A stretch of 42,792 bases of DNA from Nemertoderma westbladi. Its lineage: Eukaryota; Xenacoelomorpha; Nemertodermatida; Nemertodermatidae. Position numbers and translations under genes: made by a program. Under the pieces are notes generated by a model that was not told the DNA's origin, ran no database searches, and saw only the letters and a list, made by a program, of their open reading frames with translations. Positions within the stretch are counted from its first letter, which is position 1, and every line of letters begins with the position of its first letter. Below, piece after piece: positions 1 through 10,779 of the stretch. The stretch spans positions 1 to 42,792 of the forward strand of contig JAUCBJ010006403.1 in NCBI GenBank assembly GCA_032718475.1. Direction: 5' to 3'.

Positions 1-788
1 ATAGAGGACCGCACTCCTTTTTAGTTTTACCTTGATTGATCGATATTGGCTTACAAGTTTAGACAGTTGAGATGATAAACAAAGTTTTATGTGATAGGTT
101 CAAAGTAACTTGCGTAATGAATATAGCTCGTTAATATTTAATGAACGTATGGGGAGTTGGCCAATTTTATTTACTGTCTATTACTCATTGCGATCGAATG
201 AGCCGATTTTTTAAGAATCAAATATTCACTACTTTAGTTTATGTATTGGTATGGAGTTCAGCAAGAGAATAATTTATGGACAGATTGGATTAGATCAAAG
301 TAGTCAAAAGATTTGTTTCTTTACCCGTTAGTGTGCTTGTTGTGGGAGTATTTCTTAATTTAAAAAATATCATTGGACGTTGCAACAAAGATATTAAACA
401 CCATTAGAGTCATTCTGTTATATGAGTAGTGAGAAGTTGGTTAGTTTACTGTATCAAGTACAATTGCGGGCTTTAGTGAAATGTGGCCCGTTTGTTCCCA
501 AAAATCAGAAAAGTAGATCCGGTATATTCAGATGGTATCCATTTTTGATAGAGCTTTTCTAACTGCTGTCTTTTCTGCTGCCCTATTTCCCTGCCCCAAG
601 GTGCTGGAAATCATCAATGTTCTTTAGTTAATTATTATTAATCGCGGTCAGGTTTCCATCAAAAATAAATTCTCGTATTTCGTTCTAGTAGCATTTATAA
701 TGATAAATAATATTAATAAATATTTAAAATATTACTAATTAATCAATAGCATATATTTAATTATTGGTACATCTACTTGTTGATTAGG
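1..788. other. AT-rich spacer, no gene seen
   Basis: No open frame of useful length, no recognisable protein motif and no clear repeat were found in this stretch. Long A/T tracts dominate, especially near 660-770. I treat it as intergenic or heavily decayed repeat DNA. Confidence 0.5.
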
Positions 789-935
789 TTACTGTCATAT
801 GCAGAAGACATACTAATATTTGGTCATACGCTGAATGAACTATGGAATCTTACAGTCTTGGGATGGGGAAGTTAATCTAAAGCTGGAGGATTGTACTAAA
901 CGGACCTACTGCCCAGCCTTACATCAACCAATGGA
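789..935 (+). pseudogene. Possible Ty3/gypsy-like reverse transcriptase scrap
   Basis: Translation from about 789 gives SYAEDILIFGHTLNEL, which resembles the catalytic YxDD strand of Ty3/gypsy reverse transcriptases (YxDDILIFSxTxxEH). After a small frame change, VNLKLEDC follows at the spacing expected for the GLKLxxxKC segment. The first Asp of the YxDD box is Glu here, so the piece would be inactive. It is only about 50 codons long and has no flanking polymerase blocks, so the call rests on one motif. A chance match is possible. Confidence 0.3.
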
Positions 936-2457
936 AAGGGTACACATACTCCTGAATGTTAATGGCATCTTTATACACTTTTTATTCTAATAATTGCCAC
1001 ATACTGTACTATCCTCCTATTCATCAGTAAAAGACACAATGCAATCAATATGAAGGATCTGCGAATCCTTCCATCAGGATAGCTTGACCATGTCCTACGC
1101 TTGACTATTCTTCCATTCCACGTATTATTGTCGGGTATCTCACCGTGTCTCCACTGTATTACACCATCGGTCTAGTATCAGCAACTGTGTATTAAAGGCT
1201 GTATGTTAAACCTTGTGCCTCATGCTGACAATTTGGTTAATTACCATCTATGGGGTGCAGGCCATTCTCCATTGAAGTATTGCCACACAATCTGGGCACT
1301 ATATATCCTTCAGTCTCCCATCCCATTCGCAGGTTTTCTGAACAGTGGCGTATAATTCATGAACTATTCCAGAATGTTTTGATAGAAGGCCGTGTAATTC
1401 AGGGGTATAACTGGCTTGTCGATACTACATATTGAAAGCAGATCTCTGTACTTTCCAGTGTCCAACTTTGGTGTTTATGAATATGTATCAGTGTCCAAAG
1501 AAAGTGCCCTTAGTTCAAATTTTCGAATTTCTGTTTATTGTAGAATTGTATTCCCCTATAAAAGGCGGTCATTTGATACCAAATTCGAATCTATATGATC
1601 ATTTTTGACCAAGTTATGACGAAATATGTTTTGAAGATTCATGATATATGCGAAGTAACAAAGTGGAGTAAATCGATATTATTAAGTTCATTAAAATGAT
1701 AATGCTATGTAAACTCAGCAGCACCCTATGTCCCAGTGTTAGTGATGATGCCCAGTGTTAGGAGAGATGCAATTGCTCCTGTTAATGGCCGAGGACGATA
1801 CTCTCCTCTTTTCAACGCACATAAAAACTTGCAAGTTAAAATTACAAGATTTAGAATTTGGAAATTGCACTGAGTCTGTTATGTTAAAGTCACACTTTAT
1901 CGCTACTTTACACTATAATGTATGTCGGGATGCGCTATTTGTTTGTGTCTAATTTAATTATGCTTTTTACTATGTGCCTTAATGGCGTGGATTAAAGATA
2001 ATAATTAGGAGACTTTTGTACTAGATCAGTTTTAAACCAAGTAAAACTTTTATACCTGTTATAAACGGAAACGCGAGCTGAATAATTTCTGCATCCAAAA
2101 ACTGTATGTTAAGTATATTTTTTTGAAGAATATAACAGTGCGTATAAAATATACCCAGTTTTTACAATTTTTTCGTCTACGTAAGTCTGTCTGTTTGTCG
2201 TTATCATTAAGGCTGAACTGTGTAGAAAGGCTTTCCGCACACGGATCAATTTGTTTCTGTAACTTGTTTTTTGTAAGTTATTGCTGGACTCCTCACGCGT
2301 GGGAAACTTGTTGCTCAATAAAATATCAATTATTTCAAAATAAATATAAATAAATAAATATATTTATATAAAAAATAAATAAGGGCCTATAAGTTAGCTA
2401 CTACGATTGATTGAATGGATAGGCCCAAACTGCGTGTTTTGCTGGTACGCTTGAACG
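936..2457. other. Spacer with weak retroelement-like scraps
   Basis: Short open frames occur at 1250-1435 (+) and 1755-1952 (+). The first has a segment, RRFSEQWRIIHELFQNVL, faintly like the start of gypsy-type RT domains. The second has a segment, LEFGNCTESVMLKSHFI, faintly like a gag capsid motif (CEFGxxTESLIRDRIV). Neither is strong enough to call a gene. The rest is AT-rich with no recognised feature; 2340-2385 is almost pure A/T. Confidence 0.25.
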
Positions 2458-3095
2458 ATGGTATGCTTGAGCATGTGGACGACTTCTGTTACCTGGGATC
2501 ATGGATCCGGAAGTCAGGATCCTTCGATTACGTAAGGGAAAGGCATGGGCTGGGCAGCCTTGAATACGCTTTCCAGGATTTGGAAGTCACCGAGAATTAA
2601 TCGGAAAATTAAGGTCCGATTATTTAGAGCAGCAGTAGTTCCAGTACTCCTCTATGGGAGTCCATGCTGGGCTCTAACTGCTGAGGACACCAAATCTCTG
2701 GATGGCACATTCACAAGAATGCTACGCCGGCTTCATTGTGTCAAGTACAATGCACACATATCCAACCAGACACTATATAACATTGGAGGTGTATCATTGG
2801 TTCCCCCAAGCTTGACACTAGAACAAAATCGCCTCCGCTTTGCAGGACATTGCTTTCGCCGTGAGGACCAGCCAGTGTATAACCTTGTACTTTGGCAGCC
2901 TCATGGAGTGAATAAGCATGGTGGACAGCCCATGACTTTCTTGAGACGCATCTTAAAGGACACTGGCCTTGAAGATGCGGATGATCTAGCAAATGTCATG
3001 GGTGATAGGGAGTTGTGGCGGTGCAATTTTGTTGATAAGCCGGCACAGCATTCTTAAAAATGCAGCTGCAATGCAGCATGCCGATCCTAGTAGTT
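2458..3095 (+). mobile_element. LINE family A, 3' fragment of ORF2
   Basis: This is a 5'-truncated copy of the LINE whose longest copy lies at 24.7-27.45 kb. It begins at the segment MLEHVDDFCYLGSWIRKSG, continues after a local frame disturbance near 2520-2560, and reads open from 2545 to 3057 through the C-terminal region typical of RTE-like and craniofacial-development-protein-2-like LINEs (ALTAEDTKSLDGTFTRMLRR, LYNIGG, FAGHCFRREDQPV). The stop at 3055-3057 is followed by a short 3' UTR ending GATCCTAGTAG, the same end as the other copies. A small duplication or rearrangement near 2515-2525 removes the GEDLR residues seen in the main copy. Catalytic parts of the polymerase are absent. Confidence 0.85.
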
Positions 3096-3566
3096 GTATA
3101 AATACAGTAGTGTTGTCTATTGGATCTTTGTGTAATATAGTTGTAAATATTATATGTAAATAAAACATAATTTTAATATGTACTATTAACCCATCGATTT
3201 GTAATTCCTTAGTGTAAATAGTTAGAAATTTGTAAACCACCGATTTATAATAGTGTAAATAGATATAAATTTTTGTATCTCCATATTTTTATGATTTTTC
3301 GCTATACCCGTCTAATAATATATGCAATTATATAGTACCACCTATTTTGTGCTCGCCCCACTATGTGCCTTATCCTAATACATACTTTAGAGGTACCGGT
3401 AACTTTGTTATTTACTGTTGTGCAGTATAATTTTACAGTTCGATTTAGTGTTTATCAGTTTATATAGAGTCTGAAGAAAGGCCTAGGCCAGAAACTACTC
3501 ACTTAAATTAATTAAATTATTTTTACCGTTGGGGAAGACCCTTATCTATTTGTATTTATTTAATTT
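3096..3566. other. AT-rich spacer
   Basis: No gene is visible. The only structured bit is around 3471-3500, where CTGAAGA is followed by the small palindrome GGCCTAGGCC and then AGAAAC, a pattern often seen in decayed retroelement ends. No coding frame supports a specific family. Confidence 0.4.
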
Positions 3567-4076
3567 ATGATGGACCCCCTGACAGCAGCATGTCGCTTTG
3601 TTAAGAAATTTAGTGAGACATCAACCATTACTACGCAGCTGTGGACAAAGGGATACCATAGTGGGCGCGCTCTTTTAATGTGGCAATATCTGACACAGAC
3701 GGTTGCTGTTACGTTAAACCAGTGTCCTCAATGGGAACTGAAGAAGAGTTTCGGAAAGTCGTGCTCGATTACTATTCGTCGAGGAAGTCACTCAAATGGG
3801 ATAGCTTCGACGAATATAGCGCTTACCGTTACTCTGTGTGGAAAGTGGAGTGGCCTAAGACTTCTGAATGGATCCAAGGCAAGTGTACCTGCCCTTCTTA
3901 TATGAAGGAATATATTTGCAAACACGTTATAGGTGTTGCATTGCGGCTGATGAAAACTACGGCTCCAGATGAGGCATAGACAATCAGTCTTGGGCAAAAG
4001 CGGAAAACTGACATTGCCGCCCATCCAAGATCAGGAAAGCTCAATAATACAATGAAGATATTTGACTATATATATT
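3567..4076 (+). pseudogene. MULE-like transposase C-terminal fragment with SWIM zinc finger
   Basis: Two overlapping frames together encode the C-terminal part of a SWIM-finger protein of the kind associated with Mutator-like (MULE) transposases. The first frame (from 3567) carries a piece such as LTAACRFVKKFSE. After a frameshift near 3660-3700 the second frame reads to 3979 and includes CTCPSYMKEYICKH near 3880-3930, which fits the SWIM pattern CxCx(n)CxH. A stop at 3977-3979 interrupts the frame, but the next codons (LGQKRKTDIAAHPRSGK) still look like the basic tail of such proteins, up to about 4076. The catalytic DDE region is missing. The fragment is inactive. The SWIM finger is clear; assignment to MULE is by association. 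Confidence 0.65.
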
Positions 4077-4852
4077 AAACTATTGACCGTATTCTTAATT
4101 ACAATATTTGAATTGTAATATTTGGATTTAAATAATAATATAATTAATCATATGGACAAATATAATTTGTTTTGATAATAAAAATATATATATATGGGGT
4201 TGGGAAGTATTTTTTTTTTTTGGTAAAATAATATATAAAATTGTGGCAATGAACCTACTTTGGGACGAATATAAATAATTTAATGCGAAAAGTATGTAAT
4301 CTGGGAAAGAAATATGTATTTAGACGTAGCTTTAATATATATTGCTTACAGAAAACATGTAATTTGGAGCTATCGTTTTGGGGCGGTAAAAAAAGTATAT
4401 TTTGTGCAAAAACTATGTAATCTGAGAAAGAAATAATTTGTGGTCTATACCAACTTATCCTTCCCCCAGGAGTCTCTGCCTAAAGTAACAACAGACGGTG
4501 TGACAGCGACTACAATAGAACAAGGTTTTATTCGAGGAAAATCGTTCTTCCTGCCACAATGCGTCTAACGAAACACGATGTACTGGGTAGAAAATCCCTT
4601 CTGTCAATTCAAGAGGTGTTCCTAGCAAAAAGAGAACGGGGAATAGGCTACCGCGTTGGCCAGTCCGAACCGGATGTGTGAGGGACTAACGCATAACCAC
4701 AATGAGCGCGAGGATATGGAGGGATTCTCGGCGAATAATCATTTATTTCACGAGCAGGATGACCCTTTATTTTAATTAAATATATATACATTTATCGAAA
4801 ATATTTAAATACCGCAAGTCATACTCTAGCTCTTAATAAGATTACAGTGTCC

Positions 4853-4899
4853 ACAATACAATACAATGTACAATAGTACAATACAGTACAATACAATAT
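4853..4899. repeat. TACAAT-type imperfect microsatellite
   Basis: The segment is built from near-identical ACAATAC and ACAGTAC words repeated about nine times. It is bracketed by a short inverted repeat (TAAGATTAC near 4837 and GTAATCTTA near 4909), so it could fold with the array in the loop. Confidence 0.7.
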
Positions 4900-5056
4900 C
4901 TCCCAAGGTAATCTTACATCTTACTAATTTATAAGTCTTGAAATAAATAGTTTTTTCAATAAGCACTATAAAAATATACTATTATTTATATTGTATTGTA
5001 ACTACACTTTGGCGGATATAATTAATGTTGTAAAAAAGGAACTGCTCACAAGCAGT

Positions 5057-5120
5057 TACTGTATATATACCGTACAATATACAGTACGTATACAGTACGT
5101 ATAATATATACCGTACAATC
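5057..5120. repeat. GTATA/ACAGTACGTATA short-period repeat
   Basis: Words such as TATACCGTACAATA and ACAGTACGTATA recur, including two copies of ATATACCGTACAAT at the two ends. It is related in composition to the array 150 bp upstream. No function is suggested. Confidence 0.6.
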
Positions 5121-5461
5121 CGAGCCCCCAAGGTGAAGAATAACTTACCATTTGTATGGTAAATTCGATGAATTCGATAAATCTGTCAGTAAATTTTTAG
5201 ATGTTTAAATCATAAGATTATTCCTGTGTCCGTAATCCGCTTGACACAAAGTCATTTCCGAACTCCAAACAACTGAATGCTAAACCCTAATAGCATAATT
5301 GTCTAAATTGATTGACGGCTTCCTTATTTTATTTCCTGCTAATCTAACCTGTCCAATTACATGAAAGTCCCTAAAGTGGCAACGGTTTAGCGAGCTGATT
5401 ATATTCGGATACTAATCGAATCTCCTACAAAGATCAACTGAATTGTGTTATATACAGTGAG

Positions 5462-6960
5462 TTGTACGCTAAGCAGATTTTAGAACTTCAAAGCTTCATA
5501 GAAAATCTCATGATAAAATATTATGCAATTAGTATGCAACAGCAACAACAAGGCAAATGTTTCACAAAGAAGAATCTTACTGTAATTTCTAATTTTTATA
5601 CAGCTCCAGCCTATGACTCAGTAGGAATTTTATATATGACTGAGCTACCCCAATTAACACCTATTGGCGACCCAAATCTTTCTGGAGAATCTCCATTTCA
5701 GATCAGGCTATAGAGTCTAAGTTTAAGACAATAATGGATCATCTTGAAGAATTATTCAAGGGTGTAGATATAATGCCTAGACAAGAGATGATATAGTTGG
5801 TCTTCCTTATCGGCTTAATTTTGCGACAGAGGAATTGGAAGATGCAGAGAAATTTGTTCATTGGCGTTTACCTAAATTGGAAAATAAAGAGGTAAGAGAT
5901 GATTTAATTGAAGATTTTAGTAAATTCAAAAAAAGATTTCGTGCCTTAAAATATCGTTTGAATTCTGATCTGGTTCAAATTAAACATAAGTTGAAATATA
6001 CAACCAGGTAGAGGAATATGACAGGTTATCAGATTCCTGTATGGTTTTGGTTCAGAAAATTAAAAATTTGCCTGCTAGAGTTTGAGCTTAGGTCTATAGA
6101 GAGACGCTTTGATCAATGCGATACGATACATATTTGAATGTTAAAATGTATAAAGAAGCTATAAAAATAATACAAACCCACCACCAATTACTAGCTCTTG
6201 AGGTTGACAATCTTTGAGGTGTAATTGGTCATTTTAAAACTCTTACTCATGAACAAATAGAAGCGATCAAATAAGAGCGTAAAAGAGGTGGTCTACCAGC
6301 TGGAGTAGAAATCCCCATTTTTGATGGAGCATATGCGAATTTCCCGACTTGGTTAGCAAGTTTTGAATCAATTGTCGATAAAAATGATAAAGTTAGTAAC
6401 TTTTATAAAATGATCTAATTAAAGAAAGCATTAGTAGGCAAAGCTGCTAGTTGTATACTTGATATAGAAATATCAGCAGATAATTATATGCCATCTTTTA
6501 ATAGTGTGAAGGAGTTTTATGGTAAAGATCGTGTTATCATTAAACATATGATTAAAAAACTGAAAGTGGTTCTAAGGTAGTGGACAGAGATAATGTGAAT
6601 GCTTTGCATAAACTTACTGATTTTATACCAAATAATCTAGTGGCTTTGAACAAATTTGATCTTACTTCGGTCCAGACAATTCGGTCCTGGACAATTCGGT
6701 CCCGGACAATTCGGTCCTATTTATTTTGTGTTTTGGGACCAAATTGTCCGGGAACGAATTGTCCAGGACCGAATTGTCCTACATCCAATCTTGCTGTGGA
6801 TGCGTTTATACTCGCCTTGCTTTAACCCTTTATCCTGAAAGACGAATGAGGAATGGGAAAAGGAAGTCGATTCTAAATATGGTAGCAAGCAAATGACAAC
6901 ATATTACGATTTGTCTCTTGGCTCCAAGTTGTGGTAACCCGAAAGGATATCACTACGGAT
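5462..6960 (+). pseudogene. BEL/Pao gag remnant (DUF1759-like)
   Basis: The N-terminal part is disrupted. Stretches such as LPKLENKEVRDDLIEDFSKF (5870-5940) look like gag helices. From about 6290 a recognisable DUF1759-type capsid block appears: IPIFDGAYANFPTWLASFES, then LKKALVGKAASCILDIEISA and NYMPSFNSVKEFYG. A stop at about 6416 interrupts it. The block continues (NALHKLTDFIPNN) to 6660, is interrupted by the palindrome at 6668-6779, and resumes after it with VDAFILALL and a segment ending EWEKEVDSKYG in another frame. The part around the palindrome is frameshifted. Confidence 0.75.
6668..6779. repeat. Palindrome of tandem 15-bp GGTCC..GACAATTC units
   Basis: The left arm (6668-6717) has three tandem copies of a 15-bp unit close to GGTCCTGGACAATTC plus a terminal GGTCC. 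The right arm (6735-6779) holds the reverse complement of the same units, GAATTGTCCAGGACC. The spacer is 17 bp and A/T-rich. The block sits between gag residues that flank it in related elements, so it is probably an insertion rather than part of the retrotransposon. It reads through as protein by chance (TIRSWTIRSRTIRS on one side, GPNCPGTNCPGPNCP on the other). No clear target-site duplication was seen. Confidence 0.85.
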
Positions 6961-7139
6961 CATGAGAAATGGATAACTGTTAGAACTGATAATAAAAATG
7001 AGAAGAAATATATCAATCCAAAGATGGTGAACATAAGTTTTCTTCCCAAGCTTTATCTACTAGCTCACAAAAGGAAGAGGAGAAAGACTCTTCAAAGCAC
7101 TTTGTCAGTTCAGGTTCTGGAGAATGAAAAAGTGAGAAT

Positions 7140-7340
7140 ATGGCTAGAAAACCGAAAACTAAATATAAATGTCCACTCTGCAATAGATTATGTAGATTTT
7201 TGTCATCCTGCTACAAGTTTCTGCAGGCAAGTCAGGCAGATAAGCAACAACTTCTTGTTGATCACCATGCTTGTTTAAGGTGCACTGGCCTTAACCATGC
7301 AAAAAAGGATTGTTGGCGAAATGATGACTGTAGAGCTACA
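7140..7340 (+). pseudogene. BEL/Pao gag zinc-knuckle region
   Basis: From 7140 the frame reads KYKCPLCNRLCRFLSSCYKF and later CLRCTGLNHAKKDCWRNDDC. These are the cysteine/histidine clusters (CxxC..C and CxxC....H....C) at the end of BEL/Pao gag before the protease. The expected following HH..LLH and the DSGS protease motif are not found; instead the frame drifts into RT-like sequence about 200 bp later, which points to loss of the protease. Confidence 0.75.
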
Positions 7341-7513
7341 GAGCAAAAGGAAGTTACTGGATTTGGTAATTCTACAATTATCGAACATGCTGATATAGTG
7401 TCAGAAGTCATTCTTTGCCAAATAGGAAACCCAGACTTGCAGTTTACTATGACTGCTGCATCTTTTTCAGATTTTTGCAGGCCAGTTGAACCTATTAGGA
7501 TCGACTTGGACAA

Positions 7514-8230
7514 GTGCACTCAGTGTCAGAGGAAGAAGATAAATTTGCAAAAATTGCAAAGTTTCTTCTTCGTTTTCGTTTTAAACCAGTTGCTATTGTT
7601 GCAGACAATACAAAAATGTTTTGCCAAGTAAAGTTAGATCCAGATCAATCCCATTTCCAGCAGTACTTCTGGACGGACAATAAAGAAGATAAACTGCGAA
7701 AATTTTGTATGATCGCTTTAATGTTTGGAGTTAAACCTTGCCCATATCTAGCTCAAAGGGTAAGAATCCATTCAGAAAGAACAGACATGGTTAGCCTGTT
7801 TCCACTTGGTACTGCAGAAGCGAATGATAGTTTCTATATTGATGACTTCGCTGGTGGTGCAGAAGACGATGATGAAGCAATACATCTCTATATCGACCTC
7901 AGTGAGCTATTTAAGTTAGCAGGCTATTATTTGACAAGGTTTGGATCCATTTCCTCCAAATTATTAACTGCTATTCCCAGTGAAGATAGATTACGTTATC
8001 ATGTTGTAAATTTTAAAGATCATAATAAATCTAACTCTGATGATACCAAAACACTTGGTATCAGTTGGAATTTCGAAACTGATGAGTTATCTATTGCAAT
8101 GAGCAAAATTCTGAGTGATACACAAATTGTTTGTCATACGAAGAAAACAATCCTAGCAAGATATCTCAAATTTATGATGTTTTCGGATTTGTTTCACCAT
8201 ATACCATATGTGGAAAAATTCTTATGCTGA
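7514..8230 (+). pseudogene. BEL/Pao reverse transcriptase fragment
   Basis: The frame carries RFKPVAIVADNTKMFCQVKL, the first catalytic Asp block of BEL/Pao reverse transcriptase, where ADIEKMF is usual. Then LMFGVKPCPYLAQ and SFYIDDFAGGAEDDDEA follow; YIDD is the second catalytic pair. The thumb and connection (GISWNFETDELS) are also present. The fingers domain upstream of the first Asp is missing. The frame ends at 8230 and the protein continues in the overlapping frame starting at about 8131 (NNPSKISQIYDVFGFVSPY), so one frameshift separates RT from the next domain. Function is lost, but both catalytic motifs are preserved. Confidence 0.88.
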
Positions 8231-8964
8231 TATTGTGGAAAGAAAATTATGCATGGGATGTTCAACTACCCATTGAACTCATTAATGTATTCCAGGAATG
8301 GAGGGCAGAATTGCCTATTTTGAGAGAGATTAAGATACCATGGCTAATATCAATCAATCCATTAGGAAGTTTCAAATTCCAATCACATGCGTTTTCGGAT
8401 GCTTTGGAAGCTGCATATGGAATACCAGTTTATCTTTTGGCTCACTCTAATGTTTCAGTTAGCTCTCAATTAATTCTGACAAAAGCTAAGGTAGCACCAT
8501 TAAAGAAGCTGAGATTGCCTCGGTTGGAATTACTAAGTGCACTATTGGCTGCGCGATTAATGAATTACACTTTAGACACTTTGAGGAAACAACTAGTAGT
8601 AGTATCATGTTTTTATTGGACAGATTCGGAAGTAACACTTGGTTGGATTTCAAAACCAAGTTATACTTGGAACACATTTGTTCAGAATTGTGTTCAATAA
8701 ATTCATGATCTATCATATGGTGAATGGAAATTGGTACCAGGTGATAAAATTCCAGCAGATTTGGTTTCCAGGGGAGCCACTTTAAAGGACTTAAAAGACA
8801 GCAAATTTTACTGGGATGGTCCTTATTGGCTCTTAAAGGATGATGCATATTGGCCAAATCAAAAATTAAAACGGGATGATGATATACCTGAGAATCGCCA
8901 ATCCAAGATGCATATTTCATATATTATGAAATTCCAACCAATAAAAGTGATGAATTATTATTAA
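8131..8964 (+). pseudogene. BEL/Pao connection and RNase H-like region
   Basis: The frame contains YDVFGFVSPYTICGKILMLI, the junction after RT, then AFSDALEAAYGIPVYLLAHS, LPRLELLSALLAARLM and FYWTDSEVTLGWIS. These correspond to the RNase H-like domain of BEL/Pao pol: acidic residues lie at SDA, RLELL and WTDSE. A stop at 8698-8700 is followed in the same frame, from 8731, by IPADLVSRGATLKDL and FYWDGPYWLLKD, the usual segment before the integrase. One nonsense mutation and no other large damage are visible here. Confidence 0.88.
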
Positions 8965-9119
8965 TTAGTAATTCTACTAAAAATTGCTTAGTATCCACTA
9001 CTATCCACTACTATCAGTAAACCAGACATGAAACAATTCACTAACAAAATTGTTGAGTATTATTACAGTTCATTTGTGAAGATTGTTCGATTTATGGCAC
9101 GAGTTTTATGATGGTTGTC

Positions 9120-9960
9120 CACTATAAGACCTTCACTATCTATTACTGTAACTAATGATAAAATCGGAGGTGATGTAAATCAATTATTCAAAATTCTAAT
9201 CACTCCAAAAGAGTTGGAAATTGCTGTTGAACTTGAGACCACAGTTTGATATTAAAATGCAGTTAATCGTAGTTGGTGGTGGTTTAGAGAATGCCGAATT
9301 AAATCTCAGTGCTAAACATCTTATATTAATGCCTAAACGCGATCAGTTAGTATAGAAGATGATCTTGCAATGTAATTTGGATAATAGTCATGCCACCCAA
9401 GAAGTGTTATTGTCATTGCTTCGTCAAAGATTTTGGATATTGAATATTTGACACGAAATTAGAAAAGCGTTGACGAATTGTAAGACATGTGAACACTAAA
9501 AACTGTTTCAGTTGAACTGTTAATGGGGAATCTCTCTTCCATGCATTTAGAAGTCACACCAGCCTTTTATCATATGGGAATTGATTTTACTGGAGCATTG
9601 CTCATTAAAGAGGGAAAAACAAAAAATAAATTGTATATCTGTATTTCGACCTCGTTCCTAGTATGGAAACTACAGAATTCATTCTTTGTTTACACCATTT
9701 CATCAACCGTCGTGGTTTATGAAAGACCATAAACACTGATAATCAAATAACTTTCAACAAATCTGCGAATATTTTAAAATTATCCTTCCCAGACAATCTC
9801 TGGGCTGGGTTGAACAAAGAGGAGATTGTGATGTTCTTGAATCAATACCACATCGAGTGGAATTTCATCACCCCATGTAGCCCATTTCGAGGTGGATATT
9901 GGGAGCGAATTAATACAAGTTTAAAGTAACCCTTGGGAAGGTATTATCCAAGTCACTTCT
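9120..9960 (+). pseudogene. BEL/Pao integrase remnant
   Basis: The zinc-binding domain is readable at 9290-9500 with HLILMPKRDQLV, SHATQEVLLSLLRQRFWIL and CKTCEH, in agreement with the H-H-C-C pattern. The catalytic core begins near 9570 (HMGIDFTGALLIKEGK, first Asp) and its end is readable near 9850-9925 (IEWNFITPCSPFRGGYWERI, with the Glu of GGxWER). The middle part, expected to hold the second Asp, is frameshifted around 9700-9780. At least three stops lie in the domain. Confidence 0.82.
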
Positions 9961-9973
9961 AACTCATACTGAT

Positions 9974-10779
9974 ATGTATACTATTATAACAGGTATACAG
10001 GCAATGGTCAATTCACGGCCTTTAATGTACCACACTTCACAATCTGGTGATGTGTTGCCAATTACTCCTGCTCATCTAGCGCTCGGTAGACCCTTACTTC
10101 AATTATATAACCTTGGAAATCAAGATATTGTGATGACGAAACGATATTATTATATACAGCGACTAATAGACCGATTTTGGTCTAGGTGGAAAGTCAAATA
10201 TCTAAATGATTTGCAAATCCAACAAAAATGGCAAATCGAAATGGAACCTCTTAAAGTTAATGATGTTGTACTTCTCATGGAAGACAAGGTTCCTAGAAAC
10301 CATTGGCTGATAGGGCGAATTACTGATCCATCCTAGTTCTGATGGTACTGTTAGAACTGTTATGGTAAAATCAATAAAGGGTAATATCAGGAACTTCACC
10401 TTTTGAATGTTTCTATGAAACTCGACTATTAAAGGATCCTGATGATGATGAGCTGCCCTCTTGTGGTGATGATATACCAGATCATGGTATCTTTGAGAAT
10501 AATTTCGATCCACCTATCCTGAGTTGTAATGAATAACCCTTAGAAGAGGAATGTCATTTATTTTAACTACTTCTTCTAAAGATATAATCAGAAATGATGA
10601 TGTCTAGCCTTTCCAAAGACTTACAGTAGTCCATGTTGAGTCAAATGCTAATGATGACGAAAGCGAACAGTTGCCTTTGGCCCCTGGAGAATGTTGTAGA
10701 TTGTAATATTCGGCCTACAAAGGAAATGACTGCGCGGCGATCTGGTCGAAAAGTAAAACCCCCTAAATACTATTTTTAG
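9974..10779 (+). pseudogene. BEL/Pao pol C-terminus (DUF5641-like)
   Basis: The frame 9974-10336 reads IQAMVNSRPLMY, ITPAHLALGRPL, RYYYIQRLIDRFWSRWKVKY and ending NHWLIGRIT. This is the DUF5641-type domain that closes BEL/Pao polyproteins. A frameshift near 10330 is followed by further pieces (RTVMVKSIKGNIR; and TARRSGRKVKPPKYYF near 10730-10779), matching the basic end of these proteins. I take 10779 as the end of coding homology. Confidence 0.85.

Larger units (their letters stand above)
4077..5461. other. Non-coding AT-rich stretch upstream of the BEL/Pao element
   Basis: No gene is seen. A moderately GC-rich patch at about 4480-4720 has no open frame and no recognised match. A TGGCAACGG segment at 5377-5385 could be a degraded tRNA primer-binding site of the retrotransposon that follows, since such sites usually begin TGG, but I could not find the long terminal repeats needed to confirm it. 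Confidence 0.4.
5462..10779 (+). mobile_element. Decayed BEL/Pao LTR retrotransposon (internal region)
   Basis: Gag and pol parts appear in the BEL/Pao order: DUF1759-like gag, zinc knuckles, RT with YIDD, RNase H region, H2C2-type integrase zinc site, integrase core, DUF5641-like C-terminus. Nearly every part is broken by stops or frameshifts. The aspartic protease was not found: the sequence jumps from the zinc knuckles (about 7330) to the RT palm (about 7540), so a deletion is likely. No pair of LTRs could be recognised by eye on either side. A palindromic mini-element is inserted in gag. The copy is old and inactive. Family assignment is firm; exact ends are unknown. Confidence 0.9.

Noticed and set aside
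3471-3500. CTGAAGA + GGCCTAGGCC + AGAAAC as a hammerhead ribozyme
   Set aside because: The core order is suggestive, but there is no stem I partner, an A:A mismatch opens stem II, and no cleavage triplet is placed correctly. This wording is common at decayed retroelement ends.
4480-4720. A hidden gene in the GC-richer patch
   Set aside because: No frame longer than a few dozen codons and no recognisable motif on either strand.
6580-6838. A novel repetitive protein (TIRSWTIRSRTIRS, GPNCPGTNCPG)
   Set aside because: It is the translation of a palindromic DNA insertion in a decayed gag gene.
7340-7540. BEL/Pao aspartic protease
   Set aside because: No D-S/T-G motif was found in any frame between the zinc knuckles and the RT; I treat it as deleted.
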